Positions 20,168 through 32,400 of a stretch of DNA of 64,000 nucleotides are shown here, piece by piece. A model generated the notes under the pieces. That model was not told the origin of the DNA, ran no database searches, and worked only from the letters and a program-made list of their open reading frames with translations. Made by a program: the position numbers and the translations under genes. The stretch's first letter is position 1, and the number at the start of each line of letters is the position of its first letter. This stretch comes from Amborella trichopoda. Taxonomy: Eukaryota; Streptophyta; Magnoliopsida; Amborellales; Amborellaceae. Location of the stretch: contig NW_006499563.1 of assembly GCF_000471905.2 (NCBI RefSeq), positions 1,693,296 to 1,757,295 of the forward strand. Reading direction: 5' to 3'.

Positions 20168-21240
20168 ATGGGCCCAACAACCAGTCTATACAAGCCACAT
20201 ACCACAAATGCAGGTTCAACAGGCCATGCAGCCGAGTCAGGTCACTGTTATAATAACGGCTCAATTCACCCACATGAAACGCCTCCAAGACTTTTTAGAG
20301 AAAATGAGAATATGAGATTTCTCAGCTCTAAAGCCTACGCACAAAAGACTCTAGGATACTTTAAAGATCTACTAGTCGGGTTTGTGATGCTACAATTCAT
20401 AAACAAATTTTCTGGGAAAGAGGATCCTGAGGCACACATCAACGCGTACTTATTAATGGTCCATACGCTGCGAGACCTACCCAACCATCTTAAGGTCATG
20501 TTCTCATATGACTTATAAGAAAAGCCTTGGGTGAGTCTATAGGCCTCTCAAGTAACTCCTGACGAAATGTTCAGGCAATTTTCTTTCCGTTATTGTGGGC
20601 AGGGCCAAGACCCATTACCCTTGGTGAGCTAACATCCACCAAACAGAAGTCGGGCGAGTCTCCCTTTGAATTTATAACAAGATTTAGAGAGGCCGCTATG
20701 CTAGTCGTCGAAACCACACTCCGTGAATCTGCGAAGGTAGGCATAGCATTAGAGAACATGACTTCAGAATAAGTCACATTCTTTAGCAATGGGTTGGTCT
20801 CTTACTCGTTTGACATTATGCTCGAAAGAGTAGCGCGTTATGAACAGGCCAAGGAAGATGAGGCCATAGTCTTTGATAACTCGACTGGTGAAGAGCCCTC
20901 TTAAGAAGGAGAGGTGAACATGATTAAGAAAAACAACCTTTTTGGAAATCATTCACAAGAAAGGACTAAAAATTACTCTACCACATGGAGAATGCAGACT
21001 TCCACACCAAGGGAATTCACTCCCATTAATGAGCCTATGACTGATGTCATTAAGAAGTTGCTTAAGGCAAGGCTCATAGAATTACCTGCAGTAGCTAGGA
21101 TTCCTCCCTTCCATGGAGGTGATACATCTCGATGGTGTGAGTGACATCAAAATTATGTTCATAACATTGAAGAATGCTGAGCTTTTAGGCTTAGAGTTCA
21201 AGACCTCATTGATAACGATACGATAAGTGTCAGAAAGAAA
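20168..21240 (+). pseudogene. gypsy gag, broken frames
   Basis: Frame 20168-20518 carries FSGKEDPEAHINAYLLMVHT, the retrotransposon gag core motif (F.GxxDPExHL.xY). Another frame around 20560-20905 continues with GESPFEFITRFREAA, typical of gag. A third (20914-21144) has FTPINEPMTDVIKKLLKA, IELPAVARIPPF and RWCE, and then a degenerate HQN...HNIEEC zinc-knuckle-like pattern to about 21190. At least four stops or shifts separate these parts. Confidence 0.8.
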
Positions 21241-21596
21241 GAGGATGATGGTAGAGGAAAAACAAAAACTCTAGATGTCTCAACAAACAGTTTGGATGTC
21301 AACCTGATTAACTCATAAGAATCACAAACTGCACCCAAACCCGAAAAACATCTACAATGACTTTGGAGCACAAGAAGAACTCAACCGGAAAGTCCAATAG
21401 ATGAAGAACAAAACGAGCATAAGCTCACCCAGTAGTTAACCTAAAAAAGGACACGAGAAAGGGTCATCACATGTGGAATTCCACTCCAAGATGCAGTCCC
21501 CAAAGTGGTACAAGAAGTCCCCATCATCGATAACAAATTGGGGTAGATGATCCCCTCAATACGTACTTCCAAATTAATACAATGAAAGATTAACAC

Positions 21597-21968
21597 ATGT
21601 GTGACAATGAATCAAACTCGCAAGATCAAGATGAACTCCAGCATAAGCTCAACCAAGACTCTGAAACTGTGGATTCCCAAACTCATGGTGACAAGAAGAA
21701 CCTTAATTCTGGGACAATAACTCAAGAGGAGGCAGATGAGCAAATTCTTCAAGGAGATCTATTGCCTCAAATATCAAAAGAAGTTGTCCTTTTGGAAATT
21801 CTAAGAGGACCACCTGAGCCGTCTTCACAGTACTTCCTAGATGATCCACCCATCTCGGACAAAGAATTAAAAGCTGATGACCAAATTGGGTCACCTCGTC
21901 AAGAGGAGAGATTTCCAAAGCTTAACTGGGGTAGGAGCGCAACTCCGATAACCGAGGCAACCCCATAG
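21597..21968 (+). pseudogene. open frame of unknown nature downstream of gypsy gag
   Basis: A 123-codon open frame, acidic and Gln/Glu/Asp-rich (SQDQDELQHKLNQDSETVD at its start), with no recognised domain. It sits between gag and the 3' LTR of a non-autonomous element where protease would be expected, but the protease DSGA motif is not present. It may be the remains of a gag extension or a chance frame. Confidence 0.3.
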
Positions 21969-22749
21969 CAATAAAGTTCATCTCATGAAGAACAAGTTTC
22001 TAATAAAACATAATGCCAGGCAGAGACAACCCCATCAAACTACTCAATAGGGGCAATCTCCTCTTATGTAGAGGGCACAACTGGGGCAGTTAATGAGATT
22101 GAATCTTTTTTTGTTAACTCCCAACTTGCCATAAGGCCATCCAATATTAACTAAATAACTCTTCTTGTGCGAGAGTTTCACCCGAGCTTAAGCATTGAGA
22201 AGGAGCCTACTACGGAATTAACTCCTGAAAAATAAACACAAAATCTGGAATGAAAGAGACAATCGAAAAGGAGTTGGGTGATCACTCACCCCATGTAAAA
22301 AAAAACCAAATGGGGCATTCACGCCTCAAACTTCAAAAAGCATTAACACCTAATGAATAACACAAATTATCCCATTAATGGGAAGGATCTAATGAGCTTG
22401 CCTGTCCACACAAAAGATTGAGGAATTAGGAAACTAAGAGTGGTTTTTAGTCCCAAAATCAAAGTTCAAGTGGAGCAGTTCAAAGGAAAACTTCAGAAGA
22501 AATTCAACAACCATTGTCAAAGAGATATTGGATGCCAACTTGGGGCAAAGGAAATAAGAGGATAACCGATATTACAACCTCACTGCCACTTGGAGCAGAG
22601 AAAGATGATCGAATTCCTACATGATCTTAGAGCGAATTGCCACAAAAAAAAAAAGAAGAGGCACATTGACTCTTCTTCGTCCTCCTCCTCCTCTTCGTTT
22701 GTCATCATTTTCTTCTTCTTCTTCTTCTTCCAAAAAAAAAATTCCGTTG

Positions 22750-22945
22750 GGCTGAAAATCCAAAAGGAACCCAAAGCGTTGGAAAAAAATGCAACCGACT
22801 GAACACCCGAAAGGGACCCCGGGGGGATGAACAAAAAAAAATAAAAATTTCGCTGAATTTAAAATCCAAAAAGAACCCCAAGCGTTGGAAAAAAAGCTAC
22901 TGGGCTTAACATCCGAAAGGGAATCCAGGGGCGATGAAAAGAAGA
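22750..22945. repeat. two-copy tandem repeat in the gypsy 3' internal region
   Basis: The block AAAATCCAAAA-GGAACCC-AAGCGTTGGAAAAAAA followed by CCGAAAGGGA recurs at about 22757 and 22862, a period of about 105 bp. A GAAGA/TCTTCTTC low-complexity stretch precedes it (22650-22735). Confidence 0.65.
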
Positions 22946-24089
22946 AGTTTTCTCCTTCCTTATATTCTACAAAGTCTTTTCTCTCTAAACATATTCTCTT
23001 CCTTCTTCCTGAGTCAGAATGGTGTCAAAATAAAAATCAATAGGCATTAGCTTGATGGAACTTTGTTAAGGACATCGATCATCTAGACTTCGAAAGGTGA
23101 ATGGTGTAGGAACGAAATCGAAAATCCAAAGAGATTTTGAATACCCAGGGGCAGTATCCTATATTTTCAAAACCATATTTTGCTCAAAAACTCTAGAGAA
23201 CTCTCATTTGAATTGAAATACAAGAGTTGAGATTGGAAGATAAAGAAATACTTAATGATTCCTCGTCTTGAAGATTCAAGCAAGGACCCGGCACGCTCAT
23301 ATAGGGTCCACCAAAGGGGTCACACGTGGTTAAACTGTAAGACCCACGTTTGAAAAAAAGAAAAAAAAAATCTTAAAAATTTCATTTCAAAACTATTCTT
23401 TAAAAAAAAATAAGAACACTCCATGGTTGTATGAGTATAATTGCCAACTACCCTGTCCATCGCTGCATGATGTTAAATTGCTTAGAGGGCTCTATGGTTG
23501 CATGAGTTAAAATTGCTAACTAAACATTTGGTTTTTAAAATATATTTCTCATTTTCTAAATTTTCATTATCTGTCTTGTGTCTTCAAAAAATTTGATTTC
23601 TTTGTTAAAATCGTAACTTGTCCAAGTTCTGGGTTATATTTCAAAATTCCTCTGTTGTCTTCAAAATTTCTGAAAAGACTTTTAAAAACGAAGGAACTTG
23701 GACACCCGTATATAATGATTACCGCATTCCCGCCTCATCTCTCTCTTCAAATTGAGCTTAGGAAACCCTAAGGGAATCAAAGAAAATAACAAGTTTAAGA
23801 ATTTGAAATTGTGAAAGCCCCTGAAGTTAAGTGGCATGACCAGAAAATCCAACTCGAGTTTCAAGCTTGCGTAACTCACCGACATCTCACGTTGAAAACC
23901 CTAGAAATAAAAATACCCTAGGTGGGTGAGCGGGGAGAGTAATGTCTTGGAGGGATAGTTGGTGTGCCCTCTGACCACGAAACGTCAAGATGAAATTTAA
24001 AATGTTTGCATTATCTTTGCCACTCACATGTCCTACGAAGGACATGGAGTACTAAAGAGTGTCTACTTCTTTGCCACTTGCCTGTCCCT

Positions 24090-24120
24090 TGAAGAACAGG
24101 GAGTGTCAAAAAGGGGCATC
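24090..24120 (+). promoter_or_regulatory. polypurine tract before the 3' LTR
   Basis: GAAGAACAGGGAG and then AAAAAGGGG lie immediately upstream of the TGTAAACACC start of the 3' LTR, the expected place for plus-strand priming. Confidence 0.6.
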
Positions 24121-25011
24121 TGTAAACACCCCATTTTTTAAAAACCGGCAAATTCCATGATTTTTCGAACTTTAGAAAACCCATTGAACTACACTATTTC
24201 AGTAGACCCCTAACCATAGACCACCGTAATCCATGGTCCCCATCCTAACAAATCTTGTAGTGTTTAGAAGTTACTCAATTTACATCTAGCAAATATCTAG
24301 CTTTTAGTAGTTATCCATTTTACACCTAGCAAATCCCATAGTTTTTAGTAGTTATCCATTCCACACCCATAGTTTTAGTAGCTATCCATTCTATACCTTG
24401 CAAAATCCTATAGTTTCTATTCTACACCCCGATTAGGTCTTTAAGAGAAAAAACTAGCGTGCCTAAGGGAAGGTGGGATGTATAGGCCAAGAGAGAGAGA
24501 GAGCTGAGACGTGAGAGGCTAGAAGTTAGAGAGAAAGAGCCCAAAGTAAGAAAAATCTCGATCTAGGAAATCCCTAGTTTTAAGCAACCTTTAGATTAAG
24601 AAAGCCATTCAACCAAGCCTAGACTTGGTCAAGACTTGAAGAGAGAGACAAAGAGGACGTATGGCATAAACTCAGCCCTTCCTGATATGGGCGAGGCCTC
24701 GAAGCCACGGGAGTCCCGGACCAACTAGCCCTGTCTAGTATTCCTTTCACCTTTCGGCATTTCGTTTTTGTATTTTTTATTTTTATTAGATTAAATCTGT
24801 TTAATTGTATTTTATTTCCTATTTCGTATTTCAGATCGATGCTAGCTTTGTCACTAATTTGCGAGCAGATCTGCTCAGAATGAGCAGATCTTACCTCAAA
24901 TCAGAATTTGATTTTCCCCACTCTTTATGACTCTTTTTAAAAAAATCAGTTCTTGGTGTTTTGATTAGAGGGATCTTCCTCTCAAGATCTCTCTGATTTG
25001 CACTGTAAACA
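24121..25011 (+). repeat. 3' LTR of the gypsy element
   Basis: It starts TGTAAACACCCC and ends CACTGTAAACA, followed by the target duplication AGTGT. It pairs with 16690-17610, for example ATAGACCACCGTAATCCATG and the GAGAGACAAAGAGGACG leader. The CTCTCTAAAATTT minisatellite resumes immediately outside it. Confidence 0.9.
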
Positions 25012-25016
25012 AGTGT

Positions 25017-26468
25017 ATCTATAAAAATTTTGAGATAGTTTCTCTCTCTAAATTTTATATGATTTCTCTCTTTCTCTCTCTAAAATTTTACATGATTTCT
25101 CTCTCTAAAATTTAATATACTTTCTATCCAAAATTTAAAATTTGAAATTGTTTGTCTACAAATTTTTAGATAATTGCCCTCTCTAAAAATTTTAGGTACT
25201 TTACTCTCTCTAAAATTTAATATAGTTTCTCTTTCTAAAATTTTAAAATACTCTCTCTTTAAAACTTAAAACTTGAGATAGTTCCCCTCTTCAATAATTT
25301 TGAGATAGTTTCTCTTTCTAAAAAGTTTTATGTAGTTTCACTTTCTAAAATATGATATAGTTGTTCACTCAGAGTTTAAGATACTTTCTCTTTCTAAGAG
25401 CTAGAATTTGATATAATTTTTTTCTAAAAATTTTGCAATAATTTATTTTTCTAAAATTTTTTATTTACTTTCTCTCTTTAAAATTTGATATAGTTACTCT
25501 CTTAAATTTTAAGAGGCTTTCTTTCTTTAAAACTTCAAGCTTGAGATAGTTTCTCTCTTTACATTTTGAAATATATTCTCTTTAAAATTTGATATAGTGT
25601 CTCTCGAAAATTTGATATACTTTCTCTCTCTAAAATTTAAAATTTGAGATATTTTCTCTCTCTAAAACTTAATTTGAGATATTTTCTCTCTCTAAAACTT
25701 AATTTGAGATATTTTCCCTCTAAAACTCAAAATTCGAGATAGTTTATCTCTCTTAAAAATGAGATATTTCTCTCTAAATTTTTTTGACAATTTCTCTTTC
25801 TATAATTTATAATAATTTCTCTCTAAAAGTTTAAGAATATTTTCTCTCTCTATAATTTCTAGAAAACTTTCTCTCTCTAAAACTTAAGATTTGATATAGT
25901 TTCTCTATCAGTGTGTCTCTCTCTAAAAGTTTTGAAGTAGGTTCTCTTTAAAAAATTGAGATAGTTTCTCTCTAAAAATTTGCATGTACTTTCTCTCTCT
26001 AAAATATGATAGTTTCTCTCCAAAACTTAAACAATGAGATATTTTCTGTCTAAAATTTTGAGATAGTTCATCTCTCTAAAAACATTTGGCACTTTCTCTC
26101 TCTAAAATTTTAAAATTTGAGATAGTTTCTCTCTCTAAAATTTTGAGATAGATCATCTCTGTAAAATAATTTGGTACTTTCTCTCTCTAAAATTTTAACA
26201 TACTTTTTCTTTCTAAAATTTTAATATACTTTCTCTCTCTAAAAATTAAAAATTGAGATAGTTTCTCTCTCTAAAATTTTGAGATAGTTCATCTCTCTAA
26301 AAAAATTTGATAATTTCTCTCTCTAAAATTGTAACATACTTTCTCTCTCTAAAATTTTAACAAACTTTCTCTCTCTAAAAGTTAAAATTTGAGATAGTTT
26401 CTCTCTCTAAAAATTTTTAGATAGTTTCTCCGTTTAAAAAAATTTAAGTACTTTCTCTCCCTAAAATT
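25017..26468. repeat. CTCTCTAAAATTT minisatellite, first block
   Basis: About 1.45 kb of short units such as TTTCTCTCTCTAAAATTT followed by variable GAGATAG, AACATAC or AATATAC tails, roughly 25-35 bp each. The minisatellite begins left of the gypsy element at 16628, so this block was one array before that insertion. No protein coding. From 25497 on, it corresponds to the minisatellite half of the 2.2-kb units. Confidence 0.9.
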
Positions 26469-29400
26469 GTCATACCTATCAAATGTTCCCTATGTTTTGG
26501 GTCGAGAGTGCCAATGAGTGAAATCCATGGGCCTTGAAAATGCAAAAAAATAGGTTTTGGTGTGGAAATGAAATCATGTGAAAGTAGGTCTCATTTCGAT
26601 GAATTTGATTTTCCTGATTTTGAGTATCCTAGTCATTAAGCAACACAAACAGTAGATTTTGGCAATATCCAAGATATTAGGATTCCATGCCTTGAAATCC
26701 ATGTACCCAAACAGGCCCTAAGAATATTGTTTGTGCTCAAATTTGGATCAATCTCGGCTCAAATCTCTTGCGAAATAAGTTAAGTAGTTAGATATAAGTA
26801 GAGAGTGGGATCGCTCAAATTATAGGTTTAGGAGTATCGCATATTTTTGTAGATCTAGTTCTCCTCTAATCCTACTAGTAGTACTAGCACGAAATCCGTT
26901 TATAAGAGTTTAAAAAGCTTCTAAAATCTGACTAAATTCTCTATGAAAAAAATAAATTGAAATTACAGAAAATAAACTCAAACTAAAGAAAATAATAAAT
27001 TAAAAGAGAATAAGGGATATTTCTTACCTTAGGAACATGAAATCTAGTGTTTCGAGCTCGGATTAGGCCACTCTTGTTGTGCCACTATCTCATCATTGAA
27101 TGCTTTCGCTTATTGGATTTGCTGGATTTTGTGTTATTTTACCTAGATCCGGTGATTCTAGGGTTCAGAAAGGGGTTAGGGATCTTACGCATGAATTTTC
27201 CTAATTATTTTGAAGGATAGGAGATGGTTTCCTATGTTTTTATAAAGGATTTGAGATACCCTAAGGTTTAATACAAAATTTTGGGATTTATTGTGATTTT
27301 TCCTAATTTTGCTTGAATTTCTAGGATTCATATACGCTTTTTTCTAATTTATAGAATTTTCTGGGAGTTTTCTAATAGTTCTAGTGATTTTTCTAACTAA
27401 TATTTGGGTTATGTTTAATATGTTTTTTCCAAAGAATTTGAGGGAGTATTTATAGGTCAAGACTATTAGGCTTGAAATTAATTAAACTAATCTTTGAGTC
27501 CTGTTTTTATTTGGAATAAGATGATTTTCATATGTTTTTGGATTATTCCAATTAAACATTTGACTTAAAATTCTAATTAAATGGGTCTTGGACGCGTTAT
27601 GGACCAACCAAGGCCCATCAGGCGGCACGACACGTGGTGAATCATGTGACCCGACCATCTGTGTGGCTCATAGCCAACGCACGATACTGTACGACTCTCT
27701 TAAATTTTAAGATGCTTTCTCTCTCTAAAACTTCAAGTTTGAGATAATTTCTCTCTTTACATTTTGAATTAGTTTCTCTTTAAAATTTGATATAGTGTCT
27801 TTTTAAAATTTGATATACTTTCTCTCTCTAAAGTCTAAAATTTGAGATATTTTCTCTCTAAAACTCAAAATTCGAGATTGTTTCTCTCTCTTAAAAATGA
27901 GTTATTTCTCTCTAAAAATTTTTGACAGTTTCTCTTTGTAGAATTTATAATAATTTCTCTCTAAAAGTTTAAGAATATTTTCTCTCTCTATAATTTTTAG
28001 AATACTTTCTCTCTCTAAAACTTAAGGTTTGATATAGTTTCTCTACCAGTGTTTCTCTCTCTAAAAGTTTTGAAGTAGTTTCTCTTTAAAAAAATTGAGA
28101 TAGTTTCTCTCTTTAAAAAATTGAGATAGTTTCTCTCTCTAAAAATTTGCATGTACTTTCTCTCTCTAAAATATGATAGTTTCTCTCCAAAACGTAAACA
28201 ATAAGATATTTTCTATCTAAAATTTTGAGATAGTTCGTCTCTCTAAAAACATTTGACACTTTCTCTCTCTAAATTTTTAACATACTTTCTCTATCTAAAT
28301 GTTAAAATTTGAGATAATTTCTCTCTCTAAAATTTTGAGATAGTTCATCTCTGTAAAATAATTTGGTACTTTCTCTATCTAAAATTTTAACATACTTTTT
28401 CTCTCTAAAATTTTAATATACTTTCTCTCTCTAAAAATTAAAAATTGAGATAGTTTCTCTCTTTAAAATTTTGAGATAGTTCATCTCTCTAAAAAAAATT
28501 TGATACTTTCTCTCTCTAAAACTGTAACATACTTTCTCTCTCTAAAATTTTAACAAACTTTCTCTCTCTAAAAGTTAAAATTTGAGATAGTTTCTCTCTC
28601 TAAAAATTTTTAGATAGTTTCTCCGTTTAAAAAAATTTAAGTACTTTCTCTCTCTAAAATTGTCATACCTTTCAAATGTTCCCTATGTTTTGGGTCGAGA
28701 GAGCCAATGAGTGAAATCCATGCGCCTTGAAAATGCAAAAAAATAGGTTTTGGTGTGGAAATGAAATCATGTGAAAGTAGGTCTCATTTCGATGCTTTTG
28801 ATTTTCCTGATTTTGAGTATCCTAGTCATTAAGCAACACAAACAGTAGATTTTGGCAATATCCAAGATATTAGGATTCCATGCCTTGAAATCCATGTACC
28901 CAAACAGGCCCTAAGAATATTGTTTGCGCTCAAATTTGGATCAATCTCGGCTCAAATCTCTTGCGAAATAAGTTAAGTAGTTAGATATAAGTAGAGAGTG
29001 GGATCGCTCAAATTATAGGTTTAGGAGTATCGCAAATTTTTGTAGATCTAGTTCTCTTCTAATCCTACTAGTAGTACTAGCACGAAATCCGTTTATAAGA
29101 GTTTAAAAAGCTTCTAAAATCTGACTAAATTCTCTATGAAAAAAATAAATTGAAATTACAGAAAATAAACTCAAACTAAAGAAAATAATAAATTAAAAGA
29201 GAATAAGGGATATTTCTTACCTTAGGAACATGAAATCTGGTGTTTCGAGCTCGGATTAGGCCACTCTTGTTGTGCCACTATCTCATCATTGGATGCTTTC
29301 GCTTATTGGATTTGCTGGAACTTTTGTTATTTTACCTAGATCCGGTGATTCTAGGGTTCAGAAAGGGGTTAGGGATCTTACGTATGAATTTTCCTAATTA

Positions 29401-32400
29401 TTTTGAAGGATAGGAGATGGTTTCCTATGTTTTTATAAGGGATTTGGGATACCCTAAGGTTTAATACAAAATTTTGGGATTTATTGTGATTTTTCCTAAT
29501 TTTGCATGAATTTCAAGGATTCATATACGCTTTTTTCTAATTTATAGAATTTTCTGAGAATTTTCTAATTTCTAGAATTTTCTGGGAATTTTCTAATAGT
29601 TCTAGTGATTTTTCTAACTAATATTTGGGTTATGTTTAATATGTTTTTTCCAAAGAATTTGAGGGAGTATTTATAGGTTAAGACTGTTAGGCTTGAAATT
29701 AATTAAACTAATCTTTGAGTCCTATTTTTATTGGGAATAAGATGACTTTCATATGTTTTTGGATTATTCCAATTAAACATTTGACTTAAAATTCTAATTA
29801 AATGGGTCTTGGACGCGTTATCGATCAACCAAGGCCCATCAAGCTGCACGACACGTGGTGAATCATGTGACCCGAATATCTGTGTGGCTCATAGCCAACG
29901 CACGATACTGTACGACTCTCTTAAATTTTAAGATGCTTTCTCTCTCTAAAACTTCAAGTTTGAGATCGTTTCTCTCTTTACATTTTGAAATAGTTTCTCT
30001 TTAAAATTTGATATAGTGTCTTTTTAAAATTTGATATACTTTCTCTCTCTAAAGTTTAAAATTTGAGATATTTTCTCTCTAAAACTCAAAATTCGAGATA
30101 GTTTCTCTTTCTTAAAATGAGATATTTCTCTCTAAAAATTTTTGACAGTTTCCTTTTGTAGAATTTATAATAATTTCTCTCTAAAAGTTGAAGAATATTT
30201 TCTCTCTCTATAATTTTTAGAATACTTTCTCTCTCTAAAACTTAAGGTTTGATATAGTTTCTCTATCAGTGTTTCTCTCTCTAAAATTTTTGAAGTAGTT
30301 TCTCTTTAAAAAATTGAGATAGTTTCTCTCTTTAAAAAATTGAGATCGTTTCTCTCTCTAAAAATTTGCATGTTCTTTCTCTCTCTAAAATATGATAGTT
30401 TCTCTCCAAAACTTAAACAATAAGATATTTTCTATCTAAAATTTTGAGATAGTTCGTCTCTCTAAAAAACATTTGGCACTTTCTCTCTCTAAAATTTTAA
30501 CATACTTTCTCTCTCTAAAAGTTAAAATTTGAGATAGTTTCTCTCTCTAAAATTTTGGGATAGTTCATCTCTGTAAAATAATTTGGTACTTTCTCTCTCT
30601 AAAATTTTAACATACTTTTTCTCTCTAAAATTTTAAAATACTTTCTCTCTCTAAAAATTAAAAATTGAGATAGTTTCTCTCTCTAAAATTTTGAGATAGT
30701 TCATCTCTCTAAAAAAATTTGCTACTTTCTCTTTCTAAAATTGTAACATACTTTCTCTCTCTAAAATTTTAACAAACTTTCTCTCTCTAAAAGTTAAAAT
30801 TTTAGATAGTTTTTCTCTTTAAAAATTTTTAGATAGTTTCTCCGTTTAAAAAAATTTAAGTACTTTCTCTCTCTAAAATTGTCATACCTATCAAATGTCC
30901 TCTATGTTTTGGGTCGAGAGAGCCAATGAGTGAAATCCATGGGCCTTGAAAATGCAAAAAAATAGGTTTTGGTGTGGAAATGAAATCATGTGAAAGTAGG
31001 TCTCATTTCGATGCTTTTGATTTTCCTGATTTTGAGTATCCTAGTCATTAAGCAACACAAACAGTAGATTTTGGCAATATCCAAGATATTAGGATTCCAT
31101 GCCTTGAAATCCATGTACCCAAACAGGCCCTAAGAATATTGGTTGCGGTCAAATTTGGATCAATCTCGGCTCAAATCTCCTGCGAAAAAAGTTAAGTAGT
31201 TAGATATAAGTAGAGAGTGGGATCGCTCAAATTATAGGTTTAGGAGTATCGCATATTTTTGTAGATCTAGTTCTCCTCTAATCTTACTAGTAGTACTAGC
31301 ACGAAATCCGTTTATAAGAGTTTAAAAAGCTTCTAAAATCTGACTAAATTCTCTATGAAAAAAATAAATTGAAATTACAGAAAATAAACTCAAACTAAAG
31401 AAAATAATAAATTAAAAGAGAATAAGGGATATTTTTTACCTTAGGAACATGAAATCTCGTGTTTCGAGCTCGGATTAGGCCACTCTTGTTGTGCCACTAT
31501 CTCATCATTGAATGCTTTCGCTTATTGGATTTGCTGGAACTTGTGTTATTTTACCTAGATCCGGTGATTCTAGGGTTCAGAAAGGGGTTAGGGATCTTAC
31601 GTATGAATTTTCCTAATTATTTTGAAGGATAGGAGATGGTTTCCTATGTTTTTATAAGGGATTTGGGATACTCTAAGGTTTAATACAAAAATTTGGGATT
31701 TATTGTGATTTTTCCTAATTTTGCTTGAATTTCTAGGATTCATATACGCTTTTTTCTAATTTATAGAATTTTCTGGGAATTTTCTAATAGTTATAGTGAT
31801 TTTTCTAACTAATATTTGGGTTATGTTTAATATGTTTTTTCCAAAGAATTTGAGGGAGTATTTATAGGTTAAGACTGTTAGGTTTGAAATTAATTAAACT
31901 AATCTTTGAGTCCTATTTTTATTGGAAATAAGATGACTTTCATATGTTTTTGGATTATTCCAATTAAACATTTGACTTAAAATTCTAATTAAATGGGTCT
32001 TGGACGCGTTATGGACCAACCAAGGCCCATCAAGCTGCACGACACGTGGTGAATCATGTGACCCGACTTTCTGTGTGGCTCATAGCCAACGCACGATACT
32101 GTACGAATTTCTTAAATTTTAAGATGCTTTCTCTCTCTAAAACTTCAAGTTTGAGATAGTTTCTCTCTTTACATTTTGAAATAGTTTCTCTTTAAAATTT
32201 GATATAGTGTCTTTTTAAAATTTGAGATACTTTCTCTCTCTAAAGTTTAAAATTTGAGATATGTTCTCTCTAAAACTCAAAATTCGAGATAGTTTCTCTT
32301 TCTTAAAAATGAGATATTTCTCTCTAAAAAGTTTTGACAGTTTCTCTTTGTAGAATTTATAATAATTTCTCTCTAAAAGTTTAAGAATATTTTCTCTCTC

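Larger units (their letters stand above)
16690..25011 (+). mobile_element. Ty3/gypsy LTR retrotransposon, gag-only (non-autonomous), complete ends
   Basis: The element has paired LTRs (16690-17610 and 24121-25011), a primer-site-like string after the left LTR, a purine tract before the right LTR, and perfect AGTGT duplications outside (16685-16689, 25012-25016). Inside are a 157-bp repeat block, a broken gag and long non-coding stretches. No protease, reverse transcriptase or integrase motif was found between 21240 and 24120. It therefore resembles a large non-autonomous derivative of a Tat/Athila-like lineage; lineage is inference from the gag wording. Confidence 0.85.
16449..26718. mobile_element. 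Tourist-like (PIF/Harbinger) element filled with minisatellite, split by a gypsy element
   Basis: The left end GGGCCCATTTGGATA (16449) and inverted right end GGGCCTGTTTGGGTA (26718 inward) are PIF/Harbinger-type ends. TAA flanks both sides (16446-16448, 26719-26721), the 3-bp duplication of that superfamily. Subterminal sequences also pair (TAGATATTTGAAAT left, TATCTTGGATATT inverted right). The interior is a CTCTCTAAAATTT minisatellite starting at 16628. An 8.3-kb gypsy element sits at 16690-25011, leaving a host element of about 1.9 kb. No transposase was seen. Confidence 0.6.

Noticed and set aside
22580-22834. Lys/Glu-rich and Ser-rich frames near a GAAGA tract
   Set aside because: Low-complexity trinucleotide and A-run sequence inside the gypsy 3' internal region.
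26926-27000. Possible exon with GTAAG donor in macrosatellite units as a host gene
   Set aside because: It occurs identically in all six units, has no open frame, and fits an LTR leader better.
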